A stretch of DNA of 64,000 nt. Origin: Nitrospira sp. ND1 (lineage in GTDB: Bacteria; Nitrospirota; Nitrospiria; Nitrospirales; Nitrospiraceae). Under the pieces are notes generated by a model, which saw only the letters and a program-made list of their open reading frames with translations, ran no database searches and was not told the origin of the DNA. This document shows, in pieces, positions 50,801 through 58,771 of the stretch. Position 1 is the first letter of the stretch, and each line of letters begins with the position of its first letter. The DNA is taken from assembly GCF_900170025.1 (NCBI RefSeq), contig NZ_FWEX01000006.1:1821089-1885088 (forward strand), written 5' to 3'. Position numbers and translations under genes: made by a program.

Positions 50801-51246
50801 TAGAGCGACAGCGGCTTGATGGGCGCAAGGACGGCCGACGGATTGTTTTTCCACAAGGCTTCGTCCGCATCCACGTACAGCTCGACCTCATTGCCGTCCG
50901 GATCCCGCAAGTACAAACTCTGACTCACCGTGTGGTCACTCATCCCGTCGATGGAGACGCCGGCGGATTCCAACTCCCGCTTCGCCGCCCTCAGCTCATC
51001 GAGGCTGTCGCCGACTTTGATGCCGATATGATAGAGGCCTCGACGTCGCCCGGATGGAGGACCCGGCGCATCGCCCACTTGAATCAGCAGCAGCTCATGG
51101 TGCGTGCGGCCGGATGTGAGCGCCGCCGCAGCGCCATTGAAAATTCTCCCCACTTCCTGGAATCCAAGCAGATCGCGATAAAATGCCAGCGACCGTCCAA
51201 GATCTTTCACATAGAACACGACATGGCCGAGGTAGTGCGCTTTCAT
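50800..51246 (-). CDS. VOC-family (glyoxalase/dioxygenase fold) protein
   Basis: The 148-residue protein starts LGHVVFYVKDLGRSLAFYRDLLGF and has YHIGIKVGDSLDEL, SLYLRDPDGNEVELYVD; His, Glu and His metal ligands are present (His8, His at HHELLL, Glu at VELY), as in catechol-dioxygenase-like and glyoxalase proteins. Substrate unknown; likely an aromatic or reactive metabolite. Its start overlaps the upstream gene by four bases. It is the last gene of the nine-gene operon. Confidence 0.88.
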   Translation of the reverse strand: MKAHYLGHVVFYVKDLGRSLAFYRDLLGFQEVGRIFNGAAAALTSGRTHHELLLIQVGDAPGPPSGRRRGLYHIGIKVGDSLDELRAAKRELESAGVSIDGMSDHTVSQSLYLRDPDGNEVELYVDADEALWKNNPSAVLAPIKPLSL

Positions 51247-51665
51247 GTGATCGACTCCTTCCCGGGCGACGATGTCCGGAGCAGCGCCCTGACTGCCGCA
51301 TGCGCCAGCACCACATCCGGCTCGCGCTGCAACGCATCGTAATAATGCCGGCCGAATCCATTCCCTTCTTCGGACGGCGTCAACATGGTCCGCACCGAGT
51401 CGATTGCCAGGGTCATCTCCGTCCGGTCCTCGATCTTCTCTTCCTCGGACAGCTCATCGATCTTCACCATCAATTGAGACAGCGGGCGCAACCAGGCGAA
51501 CCACGCGTCGCCCAACACCAGCTGAAAGAATGCGCCATTCGTCTCTATCCGCCCATGCACGCGCTCATAGGAGACCCGTTCGCTGTCCAGCAACGCCTTG
51601 TGCAGACGCAACAATGACCGCGACAGATTGCCCAGGTGTGTGCGCATGTGATCCTGACCTGACAT
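51243..51665 (-). CDS. Conserved hypothetical cytoplasmic protein, 140 residues
   Basis: An alpha-helical protein with YERVHGRIETNGAFFQLVLGDAWFAWLRPLSQLMVKID in its centre, a stretch I recall as conserved in bacterial proteins of unknown function. No catalytic motif is visible. AAGGAGGCGGG precedes the ATG, and the stop overlaps the VOC start, so it is coupled. It belongs to the palindrome-controlled operon. Confidence 0.7.
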   Translation of the reverse strand: MSGQDHMRTHLGNLSRSLLRLHKALLDSERVSYERVHGRIETNGAFFQLVLGDAWFAWLRPLSQLMVKIDELSEEEKIEDRTEMTLAIDSVRTMLTPSEEGNGFGRHYYDALQREPDVVLAHAAVRALLRTSSPGKESIT

Positions 51666-51694
51666 GATCCCGCCTCCTTGCGAATCCGCCCTGC

Positions 51695-52801
51695 TTATCC
51701 CGTCGGTTCACTATCCAGTTGATGCGCCTTGCGGCCACCCCGCGTGAGCGGCTGCATCGCCAGCTGCCCCTCCACCATGAGCCGCGCCATCTCCGCCGCG
51801 CGGGCGACGAGCGCCTGAGCCCCCTCGCGCAACTCCCGGCTGTTCTGCACCTCGCTGTTGTTCCGCTCCATGTCCTCCGCGCTCCATCCGCGCGAATGGG
51901 CGATAAACGGAAACTGCGGGAACTGGCAACCGACTTCCGCGAAGAAGGTCATCAGTTGACCGGCGACACCCTGGACATTGTCCTGTCCACCCATGATGAT
52001 GAACGCGGCGACTTTATTTTTGAGCAGGTGCCGGTTGGCGATCGTCTCCTGGTTTTGAATGCAGTTCATCCGTTCGACCATTTTGTAATAGAGACTGCTG
52101 GCTCCGCCCCATCGGATCGGGGTGGATACCAGAATCACATCCGCCCAATGCACCACGGCTTCGTACACCCGGTCCATTTGATCGGTCGGATCCATCTGCG
52201 TAATCGAACAGGGCCAGGTGCAGGCTTCCGCCGACTTGGAATAAAACCCTTCACAGGCCCGGAACGAGAGGTCCCGTAGCTTGATCAGTTGCGTGTCGAG
52301 CTGCAGGCGTTCGCGCGCATACGCGAGTGCCTCCTCCAGCAGGGCATCGGAGGCGCTGAAGCGCGGCTGGTCCGCCGTCATCGCCGTCGTGGCGATGCCC
52401 AGTACACGAATGGGACCGTCGGCTCGAACGATCGGGCGCGCCAGCGGGTGCGATGGTTTCGGGAGCTTCTGTCTCTTCGTGACCGGAGTCAGATCGGCAA
52501 AGACGCGCCCATCCTCTACCTTCACGGCATAGGTCGCAACCTGATCACCTTCATATCCAGGCTCGCCCCGGCCGGTGCGATGGTGAAACTTCCAGTAATG
52601 CCAGGGACAGACGACGTAGTCGCCGTCGAGCCGTCCCTCACCCAGCGGCCCGCCGATATGATTGCAGACCCCTGAAATCGCCGCGAACCGGCCGTCCTTA
52701 TAACTCAATGCGAGCGTTGTCTGGCCGCAGACGATCTGCTGGAGGGGGCGCTGCTTGAGTTCATCGACCGAACCGATCTCAGTCCATGTCGCATCCGGCA
52801 T
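51695..52801 (-). CDS. Rieske ferredoxin fused to NADPH-dependent FMN reductase
   Basis: Residues 1-110 are a Rieske 2Fe-2S domain (Cys46 and His48 in CNHIGG, Cys65 and His68 in CPWHYW). Residues 130-330 are a flavodoxin-like NADPH:FMN-reductase domain (STPIRWGGASSLYYKMVERM is typical). The fusion puts an iron-sulfur electron carrier and a flavin domain in one chain, so it could act as a self-contained electron donor for an oxygenase or quinone reductase. It is in the nine-gene operon. Confidence 0.9.
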   Translation of the reverse strand: MPDATWTEIGSVDELKQRPLQQIVCGQTTLALSYKDGRFAAISGVCNHIGGPLGEGRLDGDYVVCPWHYWKFHHRTGRGEPGYEGDQVATYAVKVEDGRVFADLTPVTKRQKLPKPSHPLARPIVRADGPIRVLGIATTAMTADQPRFSASDALLEEALAYARERLQLDTQLIKLRDLSFRACEGFYSKSAEACTWPCSITQMDPTDQMDRVYEAVVHWADVILVSTPIRWGGASSLYYKMVERMNCIQNQETIANRHLLKNKVAAFIIMGGQDNVQGVAGQLMTFFAEVGCQFPQFPFIAHSRGWSAEDMERNNSEVQNSRELREGAQALVARAAEMARLMVEGQLAMQPLTRGGRKAHQLDSEPTG

Positions 52802-52838
52802 GTCGAGTTCCTTCAGGCGTCAGCCACACATCCGTTTG

Positions 52839-53297
52839 TCACAAGCGCTTCTCTTCCAGATCGTACACATCGAAATACACGTAGACGGGGCGGTGACTCG
52901 GCACATATTTCGGGATGTAGTCTTCCATATAGGCTTGCACCTGCGGGGCCATCTCGGAAAGACGCAGGTCCCGCATCTTGTTGTTCCACTGAATGATTGC
53001 CTGCTGGTCCTGTACCTTGCTCTGAGCCTTGAGCCAGGCGGCCAGTTCCTCATCGTTCGCCCCGGTGGCTACGACCTCCTTGAATTGCTCCGGCGTAATG
53101 CCCGTGAACGAGAACAACAGGCCGGCCAACGAGCAGGGCCAATAGTTATAGTCCCCGTTGATGCCCAGGAGAAACGCCCGGCATTTATCCGCGCACCGCG
53201 CGCCGATGACATAACCTCCCAGCATTTCCCGCGGGCTGCGAGGATAGGTCTTGGTGAGATCTTTCGCAAGCGTTCGCACCTTCTCTAGATCAGGCAT
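52839..53297 (-). CDS. DUF5069 family protein
   Basis: The 152-residue protein shows the DUF5069 pattern DLTKTYPRSPREMLGGYVIGARCADKCRA, NGDYNYWPC and LLFSFTGITPEQFKEVVATGANDEE. It is probably cytoplasmic; function unknown. GGAAGGGAG precedes the ATG at 53297; longer readings overlap the upstream gene. It follows the VOC gene by four bases. Confidence 0.85.
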   Translation of the reverse strand: MPDLEKVRTLAKDLTKTYPRSPREMLGGYVIGARCADKCRAFLLGINGDYNYWPCSLAGLLFSFTGITPEQFKEVVATGANDEELAAWLKAQSKVQDQQAIIQWNNKMRDLRLSEMAPQVQAYMEDYIPKYVPSHRPVYVYFDVYDLEEKRL

Positions 53298-53301
53298 TCT
53301 G

Positions 53302-53739
53302 TCACTCCCTTCCTTGCCGAACACGCGAGGGCTTGGAGAATGTGATTCCCGCCTTCTGGACCTCCTGATAGGGGAGGAGCCAGACCAGGGACTCGTCCGA
53401 TAGATCACCGACCTGAATGCGGTTCCCCCAGGGGTCACGGAAATCGCAGCGGAAATGCGGCTCCATCCTCAGCTTGTACTTCCTGGTGAGCTTGCGCCGG
53501 ACTTCTTTGATCTGCTCCGCATCACGCACCATCAACCCGAAATGCTTCACGCGATCCGGCTGCAGTTGCTCGACTTCAAAAATCGCCATGAATTGATGTT
53601 CGCCCAGTTTGCACCAGGCCGCGCCTTCTCCACCGCGCAACATCTTGAGTCCGAACACGTCTGAATAAAACTTCACGGCCTTCTTGGCGTCGGTGACTTC
53701 TATGACGATGTGGTTGCATCCATACACTTGAACCGGCAT
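53302..53739 (-). CDS. VOC-family protein, first of two
   Basis: The 145-residue protein starts VYGCNHIVIEVTDAKKAVKFYSDVFGLK and contains KHFGLMVRDAEQIKEVRR and FRDPWGNRIQVGD, the VOC fold with a degenerate metal site (His9, Glu52 region, Gln at the third site). It is not close to the VOC protein at 50800-51246. Substrate unknown. It lies 12 bp after the DsbA-like gene in the operon. Confidence 0.85.
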   Translation of the reverse strand: MPVQVYGCNHIVIEVTDAKKAVKFYSDVFGLKMLRGGEGAAWCKLGEHQFMAIFEVEQLQPDRVKHFGLMVRDAEQIKEVRRKLTRKYKLRMEPHFRCDFRDPWGNRIQVGDLSDESLVWLLPYQEVQKAGITFSKPSRVRQGRE

Positions 53740-53751
53740 CGCAGGACCTCC

Positions 53752-54393
53752 TTACCCCGTAACCTGTTTGATCGCAGAGACGAACGTCTCCACCGGCTGG
53801 GCACCGGAGAGCGCAGCCTTTCCATTCAGCACGAAATAGGGAACCCCTCTGATGCCCAGCTGATGGCCGTGGGCCTCCTCCTGCCGCACGGCATCGACGC
53901 CCTCCTGAGCGTGCAGCAGACGGACGACTGCTTCTCCATCCAATCCGGCCCGGACGGCGAGGGAGACCAGTATCTCAGGTTGCCCGATATTCAGTCCCTC
54001 CGTGAAGTACCCGTGGAACAGTTCTTCAACCACCTCATCCTGACGGCCCTGTTGCTGAGCGAACCGGATCAGTCGATGGGCATCGAACGTGTTCGGTGTT
54101 CGCGCAATCCGGTCGAACACGAACTCGATGCCCACACTCGTTCCCACTGCTGCCACGCGATCCTGGATCGCCTTCATTTCGCCGGGCCCGCCGAACTTCG
54201 CTTCGAGATACACCCGGCGATCCATGCCGGCCTTGGGCATGGTCGGATTGAGCTGAAACGGGCGCCAGAATACGCGCGCCGTCGCCTGCACCTGGACCGA
54301 TTCCAGCGCCTGTTCCAGCCGCCGTTTGCCGATGTAACACCAGGGGCACACCACGTCCGAATACACATCGACCGTGAGCGCCTGACCGGTCAT
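53752..54393 (-). CDS. DsbA-family oxidoreductase (FrnE-like)
   Basis: The 213-residue thioredoxin-fold protein has the CxxC pair CPWC at residues 16-19 (DVVCPWCYIGKRRLEQAL), an alpha-helical insert and ends in GVRGVPYFVLNGK with the cis-Pro. No signal peptide is present, so it is cytoplasmic like FrnE/2-hydroxychromene-2-carboxylate isomerase-type proteins, which act in stress or naphthalene pathways. It overlaps the pirin gene by four bases. Confidence 0.92.
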   Translation of the reverse strand: MTGQALTVDVYSDVVCPWCYIGKRRLEQALESVQVQATARVFWRPFQLNPTMPKAGMDRRVYLEAKFGGPGEMKAIQDRVAAVGTSVGIEFVFDRIARTPNTFDAHRLIRFAQQQGRQDEVVEELFHGYFTEGLNIGQPEILVSLAVRAGLDGEAVVRLLHAQEGVDAVRQEEAHGHQLGIRGVPYFVLNGKAALSGAQPVETFVSAIKQVTG

Positions 54394-55274
54394 GACAAAT
54401 GCCCCATCTTTCCCGCCTGGTAGTCATGCACGGCCTGAATAATTTCGTCGCGCGTGTTCATCACGAACGGACCGTACCGGGCGATCGGCTCGGCAATCGG
54501 TTCGCCGCTCAGCACGAGGATGGTTGCATCCTGCTTCGCCTCCACAACGACCCGCTCTCCTCGCTGACCGAACAGCGCGATTTCCACTTCCTGTACCGTC
54601 TGCGACCCGTTCATCACGACCTCTCCGTGCAGCACGAACAGGGACGAATTATATCCCTCGGGCAAGTTGAGTTCAGTCCGGTGGCCCGCCTTCAACCGCA
54701 GGTCGTAGAGGTGGACCGGACTGAAGGTCTTTGCCGGACCCTTCACCGCGCGAAACTCTCCGGCGATGACACGTACCCGGCCGACTCCTCCATCGAGCTC
54801 GACCGCAGGAATCTCCGCATCGACCAGCGTCTGATATCGCGGCGCGGTCATCTTGAACGCCTTCGGCAGATTGACCCACAGCTGAATCCCCTCCAACAGG
54901 CCGCCCTGCTTCGCGAATTCCTTCTCATGCAACTCTTCGTGCACGACACCCGAGGCCGCCGTCATCCACTGCACGTCACCGGGGCCGATAACGCCGCCGC
55001 TGCCTGTCGAATCACGATGCGCCACCTTGCCGTGATACATGATGGTGACCGTCTCAAAGCCTCGATGGGGATGCTCGCCCACGCCGAGCCGGCGCGTGGT
55101 CGGCGGAAATTTCTCCGGCCCCATATAGTCGAGCATCAAGAAGGGAGACAGTTGTTCCTCGACCCCGGCGCCAGGAATCATGTTGCGCACGGGGAATCCG
55201 TCTCCGACCATATGATGAGATCCTGCCTGATAGACTCCCACAAGCTCTTTGGCGTTGATTGTCTCTGTTCGCAT
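54390..55274 (-). CDS. Pirin family protein
   Basis: The 294-residue double-cupin protein has the pirin signature LSPFLMLDYMGPEKFPP and GEHPHRGFETVTIMYHGKVAHRDS (metal-binding His residues), and a C-terminal cupin. Bacterial pirins are quercetinase-like dioxygenases or redox sensors. Its start has GGAGG upstream. It follows the NmrA-like gene by 14 bp and is translationally coupled to the DsbA-like gene. Confidence 0.95.
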   Translation of the reverse strand: MRTETINAKELVGVYQAGSHHMVGDGFPVRNMIPGAGVEEQLSPFLMLDYMGPEKFPPTTRRLGVGEHPHRGFETVTIMYHGKVAHRDSTGSGGVIGPGDVQWMTAASGVVHEELHEKEFAKQGGLLEGIQLWVNLPKAFKMTAPRYQTLVDAEIPAVELDGGVGRVRVIAGEFRAVKGPAKTFSPVHLYDLRLKAGHRTELNLPEGYNSSLFVLHGEVVMNGSQTVQEVEIALFGQRGERVVVEAKQDATILVLSGEPIAEPIARYGPFVMNTRDEIIQAVHDYQAGKMGHLS

Positions 55275-55288
55275 ATCGGCCTCCTTTC

Positions 55289-56146
55289 TTACACCATCTC
55301 CCGCAATGCCTCTGCGAGAGAGAACGTTCCCCGCACGAGTGACTTGGGACGCTCATACCCGACGGCGCTCTTGGAAAAAGATGCGTACATCTCTTCAAAC
55401 AATCCAGCCGCTTCGGCGGAGAACCCGAATGATGTGAATGTCGGAACCACCGCGCTCAACGGTGCGGCCTGAACGGCGACCGCTTGCCCGAGAATCCCGC
55501 CAAGAGCAGTGGCCACTTGTTCAGGACTGTACTCTTCGGGGCCCGCGAGTTCCACAATCGCATGGCCTACGCCGGCGGCAATCAAGCGATCTGCCGCCAC
55601 ACGACCGATGTCCCTGGTGAATATCATCGGCATCTTCATCTGCGACGGAATGAACGAAGGCAACAGGCCAGTTTTCTTGGCTATCCCGATACCCGATGCC
55701 CAGTTATCCATAAAGTAACCGGGCCGCAGAATCGTCACATTCCGCGCCACCGAGGTCAGCGTTTGCTCACCATATCGAGAGGCGCGAATCGGCCCTGTTC
55801 CTTCCGCCAGGTGGCCGCCGATGGACGATAACAGTACAACATGCGCAACCTCGCTCGCTTTCACGGCCTCCGCGATCCGGTCTATACGCCGCCGTTGTTC
55901 GGCCAGCCATGACGTCGCGCCATAGTTCGGCGGGATCAGCAGATATGCGCCTGATGCTCCTCGCAACGCCTTTGTCAGAGCAGCCTGGTCATCCAGCGAG
56001 GCAACGGCTACTTCCGCTCCCTTGGCTGCCCAAACGGCCCCTTTATCCGCCGACCGCACCACTACACGCACCGGCTGCTTTCGTTCCAGCACCGTCTCGG
56101 CAACTACCGATCCAGTATGTCCTGTGGCACCCAATACAACTATCAT
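55289..56146 (-). CDS. NmrA-like NAD(P)-binding protein
   Basis: The 285-residue protein has the Rossmann start MIVVLGATGHTGSVVAETVLERK and NAD-binding residues of atypical SDRs. It resembles NmrA/QOR2-type quinone-reductase or sensor proteins, which lack the catalytic Tyr motif. DoxX 21 bp upstream and pirin 14 bp downstream point to quinone or electrophile stress. AAGGAGGG precedes the ATG. Confidence 0.88.
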   Translation of the reverse strand: MIVVLGATGHTGSVVAETVLERKQPVRVVVRSADKGAVWAAKGAEVAVASLDDQAALTKALRGASGAYLLIPPNYGATSWLAEQRRRIDRIAEAVKASEVAHVVLLSSIGGHLAEGTGPIRASRYGEQTLTSVARNVTILRPGYFMDNWASGIGIAKKTGLLPSFIPSQMKMPMIFTRDIGRVAADRLIAAGVGHAIVELAGPEEYSPEQVATALGGILGQAVAVQAAPLSAVVPTFTSFGFSAEAAGLFEEMYASFSKSAVGYERPKSLVRGTFSLAEALREMV

Positions 56147-56167
56147 CGCCGTCCCTCCTTTTCTGTC

Positions 56168-56614
56168 TTACCCGAGCCGTTCCGCGATGAGCTTATCCAA
56201 AGACCATCGACCGGCTCCCGTCACCAGCAACGCGGCGGACAACCCGATCATGAGGAGGTGATACTCGTATCCTTCTCCCTGTTGCTGCCCAAACCAATTC
56301 ATAAAAAATCCGACCGGCAAGTGCACGGTCAGAATGGCCCCCAGCATGATCACGATAAAGCTGGCCGCCGTGAATCGCGTCAACAGACCGGCCAATAACC
56401 CCAGGCTGCCGAAAAATTCCCCCATGATAACCAGAAATGCGACGATCCAGGGTAGCCCCATTTTCTGGGTAAAAAAACCCATCGTCCCGTCGAACCCGAA
56501 TCCACCGAACCAACCCAGCAACTTTTGAGCCCCGTGCGGCAACATCACCAACCCCAAGGTCAGCCGCAAAATCAAGCCGGACCAACCGTCGTCTGTATTG
56601 AATAGTGCTTTCAT
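56168..56614 (-). CDS. DoxX family membrane protein, copy 2
   Basis: The 148-residue protein has four membrane segments and the core HGAQKLLGWFGGFGFDGTMGFF, LPWIVAFLVIMGEFFGSLGLL, VHLPVGFFMNWFGQQQGEGYEY. It is the paralogue of the DoxX at 39024-39524, but without the C-terminal extension. It is the first gene of the nine-gene operon, close to the palindrome-bearing promoter. Confidence 0.93.
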   Translation of the reverse strand: MKALFNTDDGWSGLILRLTLGLVMLPHGAQKLLGWFGGFGFDGTMGFFTQKMGLPWIVAFLVIMGEFFGSLGLLAGLLTRFTAASFIVIMLGAILTVHLPVGFFMNWFGQQQGEGYEYHLLMIGLSAALLVTGAGRWSLDKLIAERLG

Positions 56615-56704
56615 TTTCGTACCCTCCCGTGATCGACCATTGACCGCCTGACTCTGCCCACCGCTCAGATCGCCCGGCGAACAGCCGCGCGGGCCGACGC
56701 CAGT

Positions 56705-56732
56705 ATAATAGTTCTAATTAGAACTAAGTCAA
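56705..56732 (-). promoter_or_regulatory. Promoter of the nine-gene operon with operator palindrome in its spacer
   Basis: On the minus strand, TTGACT (56727-56732) and TATTAT (56705-56710) are 16 bases apart, and the perfect 18-bp palindrome TAGTTCTAATTAGAACTA (56709-56726) fills the spacer. A bound repressor would block RNA polymerase. MarR- or HxlR-type repressors use AT-rich palindromes of this size, but no such gene is in the window. The DoxX start is 90 bp downstream. Confidence 0.75.
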
Positions 56733-56873
56733 GAGCAAATATTCCCCCTCAGCCGGAAGGACACCTATTCTTACAGATCAGTCAGTTGTGGTTATAGGGA
56801 CATACGCGACGGGTCACAGGCCTCTCAATGACCTGCCGGGACGGGGGATTGCATCGAAAACTCTGGGGAACAA

Positions 56874-56897
56874 CCGAGAGCTCGTGGACTCTCTCGG
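56874..56897 (-). terminator. Possible smpB terminator hairpin
   Basis: CCGAGAG and CTCTCGG enclose a ten-base loop about 45 bp after the smpB stop codon on the minus strand, followed by TTGTT. The T-run is weak. Confidence 0.4.
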
Positions 56898-56940
56898 GAA
56901 AGGAGGGAGGGAGGAAGAGAGGTGTGAGGGACGAAGCTGC

Positions 56941-57420
56941 TTATTTCCTTTGCTTGATCGCGCGCTCGACTTCGCGGCCGGCTTCACGGGCTTTGATCGA
57001 TTCGCGACGATCGTATTGTTTCTTCCCCTTCGCCAAGGCTACCTCCACTTTGGCGTGGCCGCGCTTCGAAAAGTAGATGCGCAAGGGGACGAGCGTGAGG
57101 CCCTTCAGCTGGGTTTTCCCGATCAGTTTGTTGATTTCTTTGCGATGCAACAGCAGCTTTCGCTTGCGGAGCGGGTCGTGATTCATCAGATTGCCGTGCG
57201 AGTAGGGGCTGATGTGACAATGCTGCAAGTAGACCTCGCCGTCATCCACCGAGGCATAACTATCCTGGAGGTTCACGCGACCTTCCCGCAACGACTTCAC
57301 CTCAGTCCCCCTCAGGATGACCCCGGCTTCGAACTTCTCTTCGATGAAGTAGTCGTGATACGCCTTGCGATTGGTGGCGACGACTTTGTACTGGTCTTCT
57401 TTGTCGTGCGTTTTCGTCAT
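56941..57420 (-). CDS. smpB: SsrA-binding protein SmpB
   Basis: The 159-residue protein carries the SmpB core [45 protein letters not shown] (read at residues 12-56), [22 protein letters not shown] and a basic tail. It delivers tmRNA (ssrA at 19111-19461) to stalled ribosomes. Its start is only eight bases from the inverted-repeat element at 57429-57621, so its promoter probably lies inside that element. Confidence 0.97.
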   Translation of the reverse strand: MTKTHDKEDQYKVVATNRKAYHDYFIEEKFEAGVILRGTEVKSLREGRVNLQDSYASVDDGEVYLQHCHISPYSHGNLMNHDPLRKRKLLLHRKEINKLIGKTQLKGLTLVPLRIYFSKRGHAKVEVALAKGKKQYDRRESIKAREAGREVERAIKQRK

Positions 57421-57428
57421 CTCATACT

Positions 57429-57621
57429 AGCCCACATGATGCATGAGCGCTTCTGCTGCAATCGCGGGTTCGCGGCTGCGACAGGCCTGTCGGCTGGCGG
57501 GCTCGCCGCTCGGCCGGTCGACATCCTGTTCAAGGATGCCTCCCTTCCTTACGGCTCCACGCGCCCGTCTCGCTTCGCGACTCCGCACTTTCGCGACGAA
57601 CCATCATGCATCCTGTGGGCT
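57429..57621. repeat. 193-bp element with terminal inverted repeats (MITE-like)
   Basis: The left end AGCCCACATGATGCATGA and the inverted right end AGCCCACAGGATGCATGA match at 17 of 18 bases. The interior is hairpin-rich (for example CGCGGGTTCGCGG) and has no plausible gene. It occupies nearly the whole region between smpB and dciA. Without a second copy in the window it cannot be proven mobile. It is unrelated to the 125-bp repeat family. Confidence 0.55.
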
Positions 57622-57665
57622 CGCGCGAGCTATTTCCTTCGGGCACATTTTGTTATCATACCACC

Positions 57666-58172
57666 ATGCGTGGACAGAGCAGACTCGACTCATTCAGTTC
57701 TATCTTAGCCGGTGTCGCCCACAGGCTGGGATTGGAGAGCAAGATGTTCGAAGCGCGCCTGCGGCGCCAATGGCCCGACATCGTGGGCGAGCCGATCGCG
57801 GCCCACACGCGCCCCGATCAGGTCCGGTTCAAGAAACTCTACGTCCTGGTGCACAACTCGGTGTGGCTACAGCAACTCACCTTCCTCAAACCGGTCCTGC
57901 TGGAGAAGGTCAATGCAATGGCGGGCCAGCCATTGGTGACGGAAATCGTCTTGCGCATCGGAGAGTTCACCGCAGACCATTCATCGACTGCCGAATCGAC
58001 TACTGACCCCGAACCGCTTGCAATTCAACCGTCGCCCCAGTTACTCCAAGAAATCACGCTCCACGCTCAGGGCATTCAGGACCAAGCCCTGCGTGAACAC
58101 CTGGTCACTCTCATGGCGCAGGCGTTGAGTCAGCCGGAGTCGCCGCCGCGTTCCGCACGACGGTCCCCTTAA
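57666..58172 (+). CDS. dciA: DUF721/DciA-like replication helicase loader candidate
   Basis: The 168-residue protein has the DUF721/DciA core LESKMFEARLRRQWPDIVGEPIAAHTRPDQVRFKKLYVLV (residues 21-60) and SVWLQQLTFLKPVLLEKVN. DciA loads the replicative helicase DnaB in most bacteria that lack DnaC. A disordered tail follows. ATG at 57666 is the first good start but has a weak ribosome-binding site. It ends inside the 3' end of the convergent gene at 58111-58725. Proximity to gyrB/gyrA fits replication-linked genes. Confidence 0.85.
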   Translation: MRGQSRLDSFSSILAGVAHRLGLESKMFEARLRRQWPDIVGEPIAAHTRPDQVRFKKLYVLVHNSVWLQQLTFLKPVLLEKVNAMAGQPLVTEIVLRIGEFTADHSSTAESTTDPEPLAIQPSPQLLQEITLHAQGIQDQALREHLVTLMAQALSQPESPPRSARRSP

Positions 58173-58725
58173 ACAACTGCCGCGAATAGGCCGCGGTGGC
58201 CGCGCTGTCTTTCCCTCTGCGAACGGGCCCGATGCGGCCTTCCTCTTCCTGTTCATCGAGCCGGTACAATCCGCGTACCGATCCCTCAAACCCGTCCCGC
58301 ACCGTGGCATCGTCACCCGTCACGTACTTATGCAGCACCTCCGGCTCCGTCCAGCCCTCATCGGTGAAGATGTAAATCGCAATATGCTGATAACGCCCCT
58401 TGGGATCATCCAGGGTGGTGGGCTGGATTTTCATGCTGCCGAAGTTCCGGTTTTCCGCGCCGACTTTCCGGAATCGCTCGATCAGGGTTTCGATCTCAGT
58501 GTCGCTGGTCCAGGACGGCACATGCACCGCTACCACCGTGCGCTCCTGGGAGCCGATGCTATAGGGGGGAATCGACCGATCCGGACGGCTGAGAAACATC
58601 CCGCCCCAGATCAAAGCAAAGGAGCCGAACAGGACGCCCAGCGCCATTTTGACCACGGTGTCCAGCGGACGCTTGGCCGGAGTTCTGGTCGGAGCCCCGG
58701 CCGATGGCGGAGTTGGATGGTTCAT
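58111..58725 (-). CDS. Membrane-anchored hypothetical protein
   Basis: The 204-residue protein has a Pro/Ala-rich cytoplasmic start, one membrane segment (VVKMALGVLFGSFALIWGGMFL, about residues 25-46) and a periplasmic domain with VVAVHVPSWTSDTEIETLIERFRKVG and YQHIAIYIFTDEGWTEPEVLHKY. The last 62 bases overlap dciA on the other strand. No family recognised. It lies 46 bp after gyrA on the same strand. Confidence 0.6.
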   Translation of the reverse strand: MNHPTPPSAGAPTRTPAKRPLDTVVKMALGVLFGSFALIWGGMFLSRPDRSIPPYSIGSQERTVVAVHVPSWTSDTEIETLIERFRKVGAENRNFGSMKIQPTTLDDPKGRYQHIAIYIFTDEGWTEPEVLHKYVTGDDATVRDGFEGSVRGLYRLDEQEEEGRIGPVRRGKDSAATAAYSRQLFKGTVVRNAAATPADSTPAP

Positions 58726-58771
58726 AACCACGGTGGGGGGAGCCGCTTGAAACCGGTGCGGCTCCAAGGAG

